From Anoplolepis gracilipes (Eukaryota; Arthropoda; Insecta; Hymenoptera; Formicidae), in assembly GCF_047496725.1 (NCBI RefSeq), contig NC_132981.1, forward strand, positions 2,066,001-2,130,000: 64,000 nucleotides of DNA, read 5' to 3'. Below the pieces are notes generated by a model. That model did not search any database and had not been told where the DNA came from. It was given only the letters and a program-made list of their open reading frames with translations. A program made the position numbers and the translations under genes. Of the stretch, positions 38,966 through 52,054 are shown piece after piece; within the stretch, counting starts at the first letter, position 1, and each line of letters opens with the position of its first letter.

Positions 38966-40901
38966 TTATTCGAAAAACAAGACAAGCTCGCAAGCTCCTT
39001 TTGGAAGTTGCACTGTAATTGCGAGACTTGAAGTTTCAGTCTGCAAAAGCTTCTTTTCATTCAAGAGATAGTTTGCTTGGAACGTTACACGCATACTTGA
39101 ATGCAGTATTTTCTGTAGTATATTGTTTACTTGAATATTATTTCATTTAGTGGTGAATAATGTATGTCAGATAACCATTTCATTTATAACAGAATTTATT
39201 TCGCATTACGATTGCCTACTATTATCTAGAGAAATTTTAGAATCTTGAAGAATTTGAAATCACCAAAAATTATATAACTAAAATATTAATCCAATACATA
39301 AAAATATCTGCATGTGTGAAGCCAAAATATAGGTTATTTTAATTTTTCGCATATTTGACAGTTATTATCGTTCTTATCGTTTACAGCTAGCAAGAAATCA
39401 CGTAGTGAAAAAAAGCGAAAAACCTATTACCAAAACTAGCATACTAGGACGTATAGTAGAACGCAACACACATACTTTCAAGTTGCACAACCAGTATGAT
39501 AGTTAATTAAATGTCTCGTATACGATTTAGTATAAAAAATCGTACCGTGTGCGGCCAGCTTAAAAAAGGACAACTGAGTGAATGTTCGAAACAGCGAAAG
39601 ATTATCTCGTTGACCTATATTTCAGGCTTGTCAAGTCAAAAAATCGCGAAGATATAGTAGTACAAACATATCGAAAAACAGCGCGTTCCTAAAAAACGTG
39701 ATAAAGATACGAATCTATAACATTATTGTTGACGTGTTGATAGATGTTATAAATGATGTTTGGTGTAGAAACGTCAAATAATTATTAATTTTATTTGTGA
39801 AGGAATAAATATCTATACTTATATTTCTTCTAAAACGGACGTAATAGGTATACATTTTTCATTAATATAAAATATGCCTTTAAATATGGAATATCAAATA
39901 AGATTTTGTTATATAATAATAATTTAACCTTTTAAAAAAAAGAACCGTTGAGTGAATATTCGAAACAGCGAAAGATTAATTTGTTGACCTGTATTTCAGG
40001 CTTGTCAATTTACTTGATTCGAGAACGCGTCTAAGCGTCTGTTCTTCAAAAAGTATAAGTTGCCTTTTTTTCAACAATCTTTCTTGGTATGGATATAATA
40101 TATGTCAAATAATTTTTGTATATTAAAAAGGAAGTTACATGAGAATGGGTTAATAAGAGAGCTAATAAGAATAATTTATGATTTTTTTTACAAAATAAGT
40201 CATAAAAGGCTTAGCATTTTCTTATTGTTGCTGTATTTAAACTTTTGCTTATAAATAATTCGATTTTTTTAACTTATAATTTAGTTTCTTTACACATTTC
40301 GGTTTTAACTTTTTCAACTAAACAACTCCACTTTTACTTGACTTTTTTCTTATAAGTGTGTTCAAAATTATTGTAGTTTTAACAATGTTTATATTTATTT
40401 AAAAAATAAATATGTTTTTTATTACTATTATTATTTCATTTTTATTTGTTATCTATTGGAAATTATAAAAATCGCATAAATTTGTGTATTTAGAAATTTT
40501 ACTAAATTTTTTTAATGGTATTTTTAATTCAAATCATAATAAGAAACGGTGTTAGATATTTTTGATTTTTATATTTGTTGAAAATATATATTGATATACA
40601 TTGAATGATAAATTGCATATCAAATCAAGTGGCAGAGAGTAGCTGTTATTGCGCACATGATTTAACTATTGACATCAAAGTTAATTGATATTTGAAATAC
40701 AAATTGAGATGACATCTAAAACTATTTTACATATTATTATAATATATTACAATAATCGTTATTTAGATGTACACATACAACTATCCTTAACTAAAAAAAA
40801 TGTTGATTCTCTATATATTGATTTGGTAAATATATTAAATATAATTTAGTATTAATTTTACTATATATAAAAGTAAATAAATATTTAGAGTAAACTGTTA
40901 T

Positions 40902-40905
<4 letters not shown>

Positions 40906-40941
<36 letters not shown>

Positions 40942-41075
40942 TTATTCGAAAAACAAGACAAGCTCGCAAGCTCCTTTTGGAAGTTGCACTGTAATTGCGA
41001 GACTTGAAGTTTCAGTCTGCAAAAGCTTCTTTTCATTCAAGAGGTAGTTTGCTTGGAATGTTACACGTGTACTTA
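40906..41075. repeat. (CT)n plus a partial third copy of element interior
   Basis: (CT)17 at 40906-40939 is followed by about 135 bases nearly identical to 38964-39092, in the same orientation as copy 2. Homology ends after TTACACG. The palindrome arm ends exactly where this tract begins. Confidence 0.85.
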
Positions 41076-43140
41076 TAAAACGCACTGTTGATCGAGTTCC
41101 TGAAGGTACTATCTATTTCGTTGGCAGGATATTGCCAAGGTGCGACACATCATATATATTTATGTATTTCTCTTCTCTTAAGAAATCTTCTCTCAAAGGT
41201 ACATGTATATTTCTCTTCACAATTGAAAATTTAGGATTTCTCAAAGAAGTTCACGTGTTCCTCTTGCTCTCTTTGGTTTCCGCATTTCATTATCGCGTGT
41301 TTATTCCTCAGGTGTTCGTGCTATTTTTTTGAATTCTAAAGAGGATTGTTCTCCGTCAACGCATTAATATATCATTTTGCGATTGTTTGCTGAAAGACTA
41401 TCTGTTTTCCGTGCAATCCTATAATTTGTTTCACCTTCTTGCGTTCGAAAATTATGAAAACGATAGCAAACATATGTGTGAATAAATAACTTTTAGTTGT
41501 TTTACGAAAAAGCTATACAAACAGCCAAATAGAATTATAATATTTTATTGATAAAAAAAAAATTTGTATAGTATTTTTATTCATAAAATTGTTTATCATT
41601 TACAATAGAAATATATAAAACGTTAAATAGATATGGAATATTATGTGTGGGGATGTTTATAGTTTAAAATTATAATTGCCTTCAGAGATATTGCAAATAA
41701 AAGTAATATTGAAAAATGATTAAAATTGAAATTGCCCAAATATGCAATTTTACAATACTTTTTATATATTGATGCTGCTAAATTATATCCAAAAGATTAA
41801 CGGTTACACATTCATTTATAAATTATTCTTACAGTCAACTTGAAGCGCATCAACTATTATTGCTTAAGATCGCAAATATTTGCCAATACGTCCTTGATTT
41901 TCTTTCATTTCTTTTAGTCTTTTGCACTTAGAACAAACATTTATTTATATATTCTATTATCTATTCTATTATGTATTATCTCAGTTAAATGTTTTGGATC
42001 TCATCTTATACAACTCGATTTCGTCATTCGCACATTTTCTTTATAAGTTTCCGCCTGAAGCGCGCATATTAAATTATTATAAATTACTAAATTATTGTAA
42101 TTCCACGCCGCAAAGTTTTTTTATTATCTTTACTCGATTGCACAATATATATGTATATATATCTGCGTTTTACAACAAATAAATATAATTGTTGTCAATT
42201 TCCGCGACATTCATAATATTTTCCACGGACACTTAACTTTGCTATAGCAAAGCATTACTTTCCACAAAATCCTCTTTCCCGGATATATTTTTTCGAAGAG
42301 AATATCACAATATGTCCTCCTCCGATAATCGTCCTTCTCGCGTGGGATAATACACGTTCTCCATTAATCTGCACATCAGTCAGTCCTCGTTTTATACGCA
42401 GGAGCGATATGGTAATTTTTTTTTATCCAGTTCAAGGAATGTTTTTTACGATTCTTGCGCCGTAATGTTTCTTTTTCTTTCCGTTAAAATAAACCGAGAA
42501 TCAGATACACGTCTCATTTGCCGCGGTTATTTGTGCGATGCCATCCTCCGTTTTTTTTTCGCTCGACAAATACTTGGTCCTAACGTTATTCGAATGAACG
42601 AGGAACGAGGATCTACTCCTGTCCTGTAGCCGCGTGTCAGGACTAAGGACATCGCAGGATCTCTCTGCGTTGCAGTGACTCGTAATCCTCGTCGGCGAAC
42701 GAAGCAACATGTTGCATCTGAAAGTAAGCAAATATCACGATTATTTTAATTTCGATGGATTAATTATGAGATTACGCGAGGTTATTTGTTGAGGAGTCTC
42801 AAAAAGTATCGGTAGAATTAAGCTTTAAAATTATAAAAGCAACAAACACACATTTTAATTTTTATGTCTAAACATTGAACAATCTTTCTAAAAGATTTCA
42901 GGAAAATTTGCAGAAAAATTGGAAAATTTTTGCTCGACAAGCAAACGGTAAACTTGATAATGATAGGATTAACGTGGTAAATTATCGTGTGCTTACTTAA
43001 TGCTACGTTGATAATGTACGCTTCTTACACGGACCACCTGGGATCCCTTTCTGGATCCGCAACCGCATGCCGTGCTATCTCTCATGCTGCTAAGTATTTA
43101 CCATATCCTATAGCAAATATATTACAAGTATTTACAAAAT
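41076..43140. other. non-coding stretch, nothing recognised
   Basis: Mostly AT-rich. 42220-42730 is somewhat richer in GC and has a 76-codon minus-strand frame (42501-42731) without family similarity or splice support. No RNA gene or inverted-repeat element was evident. Confidence 0.5.
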
Positions 43141-43149
43141 AATTACTAT

Positions 43150-43800
43150 ACATGTTTAGTTTTTATTTATCAAAAATTATCATATTACTTATCATATATG
43201 ATATAAAATATTTCATCTATATTTTAAGAATATGTCGAATAAAGATTTTTATAAAATATGTATAAAATATTTATATATTTCAAGAAAATATATTTTTATA
43301 AATATTTATCATAAATATTATGTGCTATCTGGGTAATGCACGTTAAAAAATTAAGAATAATTAATATTAAATATTTTGCAACATTAAGTTTATACATAAT
43401 TTAAGCAAACGAACATGATAATTGAGAAAGAATATTTGCTGATTCTTTGACGTTAAAAAATATCTGATATGTCAAGAAATGTAAATTATTAAGACAAAAG
43501 TAAAAATATTAATAGTCGCCAGTAGTTTTTTAAACAAAGTGAAAAAATCTTAAATAACGTTTCGACTCTTGGTTTGGATCTTCTTCAGATGTTCGAGTTC
43601 TGAGATGAACATTTGAAGAAGACCCAAATCAAGGGTCAAAACGTTATGTAATATTTTATAAAGAATTAAATAAATATCCTTTGCCAGGTCGACATTTAAG
43701 ATTTTTTCACTTTGTAAATTATTAAATAATTAAATAATTATTCTATTTTTTTCATGACGATGAGAATCATTTTTATAGCATCAAAACTTGAACTTACTCT
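43150..43800. repeat. dispersed repeat, copy 1, interrupted by an insertion
   Basis: 43150-43500 and 43720-43800 match 61780-61829 joined to 63606-63930 (shared ATGTCGAATAAAGATTTTTA and GATAAGAATCATTTTTATAG-like stretches). Bases 43505-43720 are an insertion that includes a small imperfect inverted repeat around the two 'aacgtt' motifs. Confidence 0.65.
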
Positions 43801-43820
43801 TTGAAAATGCCAATTTTACG

Positions 43821-43953
43821 GCCTGCAGGGCTATTCTGTAACTTTTAACTAATATACGTTACGATATGGCTGTCCTTTTCTTTCTTAATAAGTAAAAAAA
43901 AGACAGCACATCATAACGTATGCGTTAGAAGTTTCAGAATAATCCTGCAGGCC
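43821..43953. mobile_element. 133-bp MITE with GGCCTGCAGG ends
   Basis: The arms are imperfect inverted repeats of more than 50 bases, beginning GGCCTGCAGG on both strands and continuing ATTCTG-AACTT. No coding capacity. Confidence 0.75.
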
Positions 43954-44164
43954 TAAATCTCGATGTATGTACATACACGCATCAGCAGGTATGATATTGT
44001 GCAACACGCATTATATAACTTTATTTTTTCCATTACGGTAGAATAGGTGCAAATACCAATCCTACTATTAAAGATGATTTTGTAATTAGTTATATAGGTT
44101 ACATAAAACTCGTTTCTTTGCAATTTTCGACACATTTATCGCGTTTAATTTCATACGTGTAGTA

Positions 44165-44640
44165 AACAAGAAAAAAATGTAATGTTAAAATATTCAAATA
44201 TTAATTATACATGCATGTTACATTCTAATATAATGTCTTACAAATGTTTTCAAAATATTACCTAATAACATTTGACTTAATTATACGAGTTATTTAAATC
44301 ATGCAAGTTATTTAACTCATCTATAGTTATTGTTTTCGTATCAAAAATGTATAAATCTTCTGTGTGCTGTCCTCAAAATAATAAAATAAGCGTTTTATTG
44401 TATTTAATCATTATTTTATCATTATTTATATCTGATAGTACAAAGATTTTACCTTCAGCAAGAAAATATTTGCATTGTCAGTAATTTTTTTCCGTAAGGC
44501 CGACGGTCTTTAATAATATCTCGTCGGTTGTCTTTGTAAGCCAAAAAACAAAAATAAAATCAATATTTTCAAATATTAATTATACCTGCATTTTACATTC
44601 TAATATAATGTTTTACAAATGTTTTCGAAATGTTAGCTAA
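44165..44640. repeat. pair of about 90-bp direct repeats
   Basis: 44175-44275 and 44560-44650 share an AT-rich block (TTCAAATATTAATTATAC then TTACATTCTAATATAATG). Origin unknown. Confidence 0.55.
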
Positions 44641-45415
44641 TAACATCTGTATAAATTACATCAATTAGAATTATAATAAATAATATACGCAACAAATTGT
44701 GTACATATGTACATAAAAAATATCTTGACATTAAGATGATGTGACAAATAAAATTAATTTATATAATATGTCAGAAGAGGTTAGCCTTGAGTCTTTATTT
44801 TCACGCAAGTTTGGCAGCCACTCAGATGAAACAACAAAAGTTCAACTCAATCTCACAATCAGCAGTTGAGTAAATTTCGCGAGCTAAACACGTTTCTTTT
44901 TTTTAATCACTTAAAAGATATTAGTTTTTCACTCAAGTATAACTTGCGTTTTCGAAAAATTTTGCCAAAAGCAAAATTAACGCCTTATTAATAACTATAA
45001 CAAATATTTTTTATTTATTGAATCAAAAAAATGTACACGATACATTTTTAGGGATCATTTCTGTAATAATTATATTACTTAAATTGGTTTGTCTACTTAA
45101 ATTACATAATCAAAGGCGTATCAAAGATATAACAAAAATTCAAATAATAAAAAAAATATCAAAAATATATTCCGTGTATATAACGTAAATATTGAACGTA
45201 TAAAAAAATGTAAAAAAAAATTTGAGACAGTCTTTTAAAATCCTTAAAAATTATGTTTTAAAAAGATTGATCTAATGGAGTAAACCAGCGATGAGTATTA
45301 TTGCATTATTGATTGAAATGAGAATGATGTATTAAACTTAAAGAAAGAGATATAGGCACATGTGTTTGAAGAAGGGTTATCTCATGCGCGATAAAAAGAA
45401 ACAAGTAGCTTCGCG

Positions 45416-48400
45416 ATGAGCAAATTCTGGTTGATGGTCTTGTTCCTGAGATGCGCGATTGGGATTTTGTCACAAATTTTCGAGACGAACCAGCATTTCT
45501 TCTCAGGGTTTTCCCCATTACCGGACCTTAAAACCGAAATATCCGATCATACTTTCGACTTCTTGGTGATCGGCACCGGCTCGGCCGGATCCGTTGTCGC
45601 GAATCGCCTAACCGAGAATCCCGACTAGAAGGTCTTGGTACTTGAGCAGAGCAACGACGAGATCTTCCTCACGGAAGTCCCCTTTTTCTCACCATTACTT
45701 TTTACGACGGATTACGCCCGTGTGTATAAGAGCGAGCCACGACCGCAGGACACGAGTGGCCATGGAGGATCTTGCCTCATCTTTTCAACTCTTCTTCTTT
45801 TTCCTTTCTCTCTTCATTTTTCCTTCTTCTGTTTTCTTCATCACTTCTTTTCTCGTCAAATACCACGGATTCGACGATATCTGGATGTCACGAATTCTCC
45901 TTATGCTACTCGTTGAAGGAACGTTGGTTGAAAGCTGGTCAAGAGCTCGGTTACGATTTCGTAGATTATAACAGTGACAGACTGGTAGGCTTCTCGACTG
46001 TGCAAGCAACTCTGCGAAATGGACACAGAGTTAGCGCCAGCAAGGTCTTCCTCAGGCCAATCCTCAGCCGAGCAAACTTCTATTTATCCAAATTTTCAAC
46101 GGTGACGAAAATTGTTATTAATTCAACGACGAAAACAGCCGTACGCGCCGAATTTGTTAAAAATCATAAAATCATAATACTTTGTCTCCGCTTCTAAAGA
46201 GATCATACTTTCTGCAGGTATATATTTAGAATATCGTTATAGAACCGAAAAAAAATGTGATAGTACCAGCTACATAAAATGAATTTACTTGAGAAAGAAA
46301 TTTAATATAATATTTATTAAAAGTTATATTATTATATATAAATCAATTTATTTGTATGTAAATAGATACTTTTTTTATTGAACAGGTGCTCTTGGTTCAC
46401 CTAAATTATTGATGCTGTCCGGAATAGGTCCAAAGGATCACTTGAGCTCCTTAGACATCCGTGTAATCGAAGACCTTCCGGTGGGGTTAAATTTACATGA
46501 TCACGTGAGCATGTCAGCTTTAACGTTCCTAGTCAACGAGAGTGTGACTATTGTTGGACAACGTCTAGTTTCCAATCCAGTTAGTTTCTTAGTCTCTACC
46601 TGATACGTGGTAAAGGTCTTTGGACGATACCTGGAGGAGCCAAAGGATTAGCTTTTATTAACACTAAGGCTAATTCAAGAAACAGCGAACGATATGGTAA
46701 GCATTTTTTAGTGATTATTTTTAGAAATGTATACGACAAAATGTAAAATTTATGGCTAAAGAATTGCTAGAGTTTGTTTTCTTTGGAGTCTCTTGTTATT
46801 TAAAATTGTTTTTAAACTCTCGTTTGAGACTCAAACAAAAAATATAAAAATTATATTATTTTTTAAAATTAAACTGTTCCAATGTAACTTCCATCACTAT
46901 CAATCATGACATCCACAAAACATATTCTAACAAGACAAAATTATTGACAGAAGATAACAATCCTGATATCGAGCTAGTGTTGGGTGTAACTTCACTAGCC
47001 GCCGAAACTTCCAGACTTTATCGCAAGTTCTTAGGATTAACGGAAGATTTTGACAAAGATGTTTACAGCTACTACAAGGGTCTTGAGTCGTTCACGATCG
47101 GACCTATACTTCTGCGACCGAAAAGTCGCGGCAGACTTACTTTGATGACTAAGAAGCACCGATCTATCGGATTCACCGATCATCGACATAAATTATTACG
47201 CTCATCGAGGACGATGTAAACACGATGGTGAGAGGTATAAAAATGGTAAGAACCCCTATATGTATATTAACATACAAGGTAAATTTATTTTAATCTGAAT
47301 AATCAAATATTTGGAAATCACATCTAACCAATGTAAAGAAAAAAATGTTTTAAACAAAATTGATTGATAGAATTTTGAGAGGTAAAAAAAATGTATGGCC
47401 TTAAATTTTAACTTAAAGTCATTTATTACTGTAAAGTAATTTTTTAAGATTACGTAAAGCTCAATCTAGTTTTTTTTTTAAATATAAAACTATCATTACT
47501 TTTTATTATATTATAAATATAAAATTAATATAAATATAAATCAATTTTTCTCATTATATTGTAAATAAAAGAGTTAAAGTTAGATTATTGAAAAATGAAT
47601 ATTTTACGAGATATTTTGTAGTATATATTTTATAAAATTATAAATGTATTTATTATTAATTAATTAATTACAAATTAAAGTATAAATATTGTAAACTAAT
47701 TAATTTTTAATCTTCTTACCTTTGTAACTTTTTACAACGAACATTGCGAAAAATTGATTTATATAATACATATATGTGTACTTGACATTATATAATACAT
47801 ATATAATAAAATATATAATACAATATATATATTTATAATATATAAAATACAATGTATAATATTAAATATATAATAAAATTAGAATTATTTTAAAAAACTT
47901 TTTTCTTAAAACACTCAATTTTATTTAAAACATTTTTTTCAATAATTCCTTAATTACAAGATATTACAATTAAACTTAAGATTAAACTAAATCACTTTGT
48001 ATACCATTTCAAGTTACACAAAATACTTCTTTTTTATTTAAACGTATCTTTAATTAAATTATTTGCTAATTAAATTTTGTATACATTCTTTTCCAGGCGA
48101 TCGAAGTAGCCTCCACGAAAGCGTTCCAACGTTACAATACCGTTCTGCTATCGGTACCGTTTCCAGGATGCAAGCACGTTGCCTTCAAGAGCGATCCATA
48201 CTGGGCCTGCGTCGCTCGTCACGTGTCGACGAATGTATATCATTACTCAGGCACCTGTAAAATGTTCACTCGGAGGAATTCGAGTGTGGTGGACCACAGG
48301 TTACGAGTGCATGGGATCAGCGGTCTCAGGATCGTGGATGCCAGTATCATGCCAACCATAATCGCCGGTCACACGACGGCGCCTGTGTACATGATCGCCG

Positions 48401-48420
48401 AGAAAGCCAGCGATATATGA
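45416..48420 (+). pseudogene. GMC oxidoreductase (glucose dehydrogenase-like) pseudogene
   Basis: The first exon encodes a signal-like N terminus, then FDFLVIGTGSAGSVVANRLTE, the FAD-binding GxGxxG region of GMC flavoenzymes. A TAG at 45626-45628 replaces a codon before KVLVLE. After SGHGGSCL about 70-80 residues are missing, replaced by roughly 100 bases of pyrimidine-rich DNA (45775-45875), and two further frame changes follow before LKERWLKAGQELGYDFVDYN. Later exons give LLMLSGIGPKDHL (about 46387-46697, with stops), VLGVTSLAAETSRL...PILLRPKSRGRL (46944-47240, frameshift near 47165) and 48097-48420 with VYHYSGTCKM and GLRIVDASIMPTIIAGHTTA. This is the complete family order, so it is a decayed gene rather than a fragment. 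Insects have large clusters of such genes; none of its neighbours here is related. Confidence 0.9.
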
Positions 48421-49023
48421 TAAAGGAGGAATGGAAAGATTCTACTCTGTGAATCACACGTATACACGTGTGGAAAAGGAAAAAGTGGAGGTGAGAAAAT
48501 AATTACGAGATAAAATAAGTGAAATATATTGTATATATATTATCGTGAAAGCACGGAGAGACTGTGATTAAATGAGGATTTCCTTTAAATTCGAAGGAAA
48601 ACGATAATAAAAGCATTGATCTTTGTCACAAAAATTTATAGAATTTGTAAGGAAGCGTGAGAAATATGTATTAAAATTTTATATAATAAAGCACGAACAT
48701 TTTATGGAATTTTTCTATCTCTTTAATGGAGTATTATTGTTCTACATAGGGATAAAACATATTTATGTACGTATAATTATTATACGTTTTAGTTACATAT
48801 GTATAAAGATGACGGTCTGCACAAATGTGTAATGCTAGTCAGTGGCTGTATTTTTTGTTTAATACGTCGAAAAACATAGAATAATATTGTCGAAATGATC
48901 TAACAGATTCGCTGTCTTCTCAATTTGAAAAATCATGCTGATTCTCTTTGGTTGCTTCTGATTAAACTGCTAATTATAAAATTAAAATTATATTAGCCTA
49001 GCGCAATTTAAATAAACACCACG

Positions 49024-49057
<34 letters not shown>

Positions 49058-50098
49058 TTAAACTATAAATACACTTTATCAAAACTTTACGACACTATGT
49101 ATTTAAATATTTTAAATTAATAAATTAACGAATTTATAAGCGCTCATCGTTATCCAACATATATTTAGCGCACAAGGAATTGTAAATAATTAAATTAATA
49201 AAAAAATAAGATTAATTAATTCGAGGCAACATCGAATAAAAATCTTAAATAAAGTAAACACTGTTGTCGCTGAATTGAACAATTCTGTAGTTCTTCGATT
49301 AATGCTTATAATCATCAGTATAAGCACAGAATAGATAAAAACTTTTTTTTTATGCTGTAGAAAAACGTGTTTATCAAACCGTGTATTTAACAAATGAGCA
49401 AGTCAACACAGTCCACTTTCGATTTCCATGTTGAATTGCAGTCCTTTAAACTTTCAATGATATAATAATGGTAAGTCTCGCAATTGCCGTGCATTTCTAA
49501 AATTGCAAAATTTTGCATGTATTATTTTCGACATAAATGTACGTAATAAAACTTGTATCCATCATGCAAATATATTTTTTTCGAATTTAATTATAATTCT
49601 GATTCTAAACTTTATTTGTCTCACACGAAAAATCTCAGGAGATTTATAATAGGAGATTATAAATAATCTGCTATTTCAAACAACAATAATCAATAAATAT
49701 CAAAATTTTATATATTTTATGTATTAAAATGCATATTTGTTTAGAAAGCAGATTGGAAAATCAGATTAAAATAAAAATTTTTTGTTATAGAAAAAGTACT
49801 TTAAAAATTCATATTTAATTGTGTATATTTAAACATTTTGTGCACATTTTCATGTATTTTATATATATTATTAGAACATCACAGGCGCGCGCTACACGCG
49901 CGCTATTCCTTACGTAAAGTGTAAAAGAATGCAGGGATTTTAGGAAATTCTAAAAGGGGTTTTAAATTATAATTCAAAGACCTTTTATGATATTAAACTT
50001 TTAATTCGCGCTCTAATGTATATATAATAGCTTACGTCGATACAATATATTAAATAATATATTTTATATTAGAGAAATTTCTCTCTATTATTATATAC

Positions 50099-50170
<72 letters not shown>

Positions 50171-51056
50171 TTGAACAACTTGTTATTAATAAAAGAAAGT
50201 AATACAAATTTAAATTTAAATTTTTTATTTCAACATTTTTCTTTTTTTTCTTCTTCTATTTCATAATTATTCTTAGTTATAGAATTTATATGGCAATAAC
50301 TATTCTCATAGTCATAAAATGTGACAAGAACAATAAAACAATATATGTAATAATTTTTTAAATCTCAATTTATTTTCTTACTGTTCGTGAATTATGATTT
50401 TATTAACAGAGAAAGAAATATATTGTATTTATATAATTTAATTTTGAAAAATATTAACACATACGCACACGACTTATATTGAAACTATATCAAGATGACT
50501 AATTAAAGATAATTGAGGATTCCATAAAATATGATTACAATCTCTTAGCAACCCGTAGATCTTACCTGTTCGACTTCTTTACGTCTTATTATTTAATCTT
50601 TCAGAGATTTCGTTTGGAGAATTTTTCCTTTGGATAAGAGAAATATTAAGAATAAGACAAACAACATAATAAAAAAGAGAAAAATTAAGAACATACATAT
50701 ATAACAAAAATAATACATAAAAATCGTGTTGTTTTAAAAATAAACTAAATTAAGATTCAATATTATATTTATATCGTTTACACATATACAAGGGAATGTG
50801 TAAGGTTAAAATCAATTAATTTTAATTCTCATCTTTATAACAAAATCATTAATAGATATTTTTTGTAGCAAGTAATTGCTATATAGGTGTATTTAATTTT
50901 TATTAACTATATATATAATTTTTTTTTATTTTATATTAATGGTCAGATGAAGATTGTTGTCAACATTATTACATCACGACAACTATCTTGATTATAAACA
51001 CTGTGAAATAATAATAATAATAATAATCATTATACAGCCAAATTTTAATGCCCTTC

Positions 51057-51060
<4 letters not shown>

Positions 51061-51119
<59 letters not shown>

Positions 51120-51125
51120 CTCTCT
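51061..51125. repeat. (CT)n microsatellite
   Basis: About 26 CT units followed by TTTCTTTC variants. Long frames across it are repetitive artefacts. Confidence 0.9.
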
Positions 51126-51616
51126 GTCTGTCAACCTTAATAGTGAAGCAAGTCGTATAAGCGAGGCTGACTATATTTAGAGTAATAATATTGATTAAAT
51201 TTTTTGATCTCTTGAATTTTGCAAAATAATTAGACACAAATAGTTGGAAAAAAGTATCTACAACTATTTTAGAATACAATAATTGAACGTATTGTATTTA
51301 GGAATTATCGTTACGCAGTAACGTGTGCTTCTTTCGTCTTTAACCAATCTGCATGTTGAGCAATATCTTTATCAGCCACTCTTTATTTGACAGTTTAAAA
51401 ATTTTTTATAAATCTCTATATTTATAAATTTCTTTATTTCATTTAACAACTTTTTTATGTTTTTTTCTCACATTTCTCCTTTATTCCTAATATTTTAAAA
51501 TATGTGTACATAATTGAAAATTGATATTATTTATAGATTTTGATAAAATTTATAAAGAAGAACTTTAAATGCGCCTATATTTGCACATTCTCGATACTAC
51601 TGGAACACAAATATTA

Positions 51617-51860
51617 GGGTAAACTCGGGTAAGATGGCCACAGATTTTTAAAATGCAAAAAACATACCTTTATTTTTATTATTTTTTAATAGTGTTTGGC
51701 ATATTATCTTCACTAAAGTTTAAATTACGTAATATTATCGAAATTAAAAGAAAAATATTTAATAGAAATTTTATATTATCAAAATAATACAACATAAGCA
51801 TTGGCCATCTTACGCAACTTTTAAGAAAAAGATGACCATAGTGACGGAAAGGATGGCTAT
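51617..51860. mobile_element. possible relative of the 0.9-kb element family
   Basis: The motif CTCGGGTAAGATGGCC at about 51627 resembles the inverted-repeat end of the elements at 9698 and 12041 (GGGGTAGGATGGCC). Inverted versions (GGCCATCTTACG) occur near 51804. Clear outer boundaries were not found. Confidence 0.3.
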
Positions 51861-52054
51861 AATATTTCTAAAAAAATTACAAAGTACAATAAAAGGCTTT
51901 TTTTTCCTCACACGCGCGTATTATAATTAATTGTTCTAATCGTTTTATTTGTCTTAGTCTCCCTGAGTCTCTCGGATCTCATCGACCCGCGGATCGAGAA
52001 TCGATTCTTTGTCTAGCGCCACCTACCATTTCTCCACACTAATTTATATTTAAA

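Larger units (their letters stand above)
33174..39559 (-). mobile_element. 6.4-kb long-TIR element, copy 2 (inverted)
   Basis: This is the reverse complement of 22418-28776, with TTAA at both ends (33170-33173 and 39560-39563). The intact TTAA pair supports it as the target duplication. Long inverted repeats span about 33174-33500 and 39240-39559. No transposase was found. Internal landmarks are the CpG block (35170-35640), the exon-like segment (36278-36325) and the (CT)n tract (38908-38963). Confidence 0.8.
33174..40905 (-). repeat. right arm of the 7.7-kb palindrome
   Basis: The arm consists of the inverted element (33174-39559) followed by 1.35 kb (39560-40905) that is the reverse complement of the receptor-intron sequence 21069-22417. 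Since flanking host DNA is included, transposition alone does not explain it. Confidence 0.85.
48421..52054. other. non-coding stretch with simple repeats
   Basis: AT-rich DNA between two genes. It contains (CA)n at 49026-49053, an (AT)n hairpin at 50105-50170, (CT)n at 51061-51125 and a possible small element near 51617-51860. No gene was recognised. Confidence 0.6.

Noticed and set aside
42501..42731. 76-codon minus-strand frame in a GC-richer patch
   Set aside because: No domain, no splice support and no homologous copy; length is compatible with chance.
49026..50170. (CA)n at 49026 and the (AT)n hairpin at 50105-50170 as functional structures
   Set aside because: Common simple repeats in AT-rich insect DNA; nothing ties them to a gene.
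50954..51279. Open frames through (CT)n tracts here and at 22946-23197 and 38778-39071
   Set aside because: Repetitive Leu-Ser or Arg-Glu translations of microsatellites.
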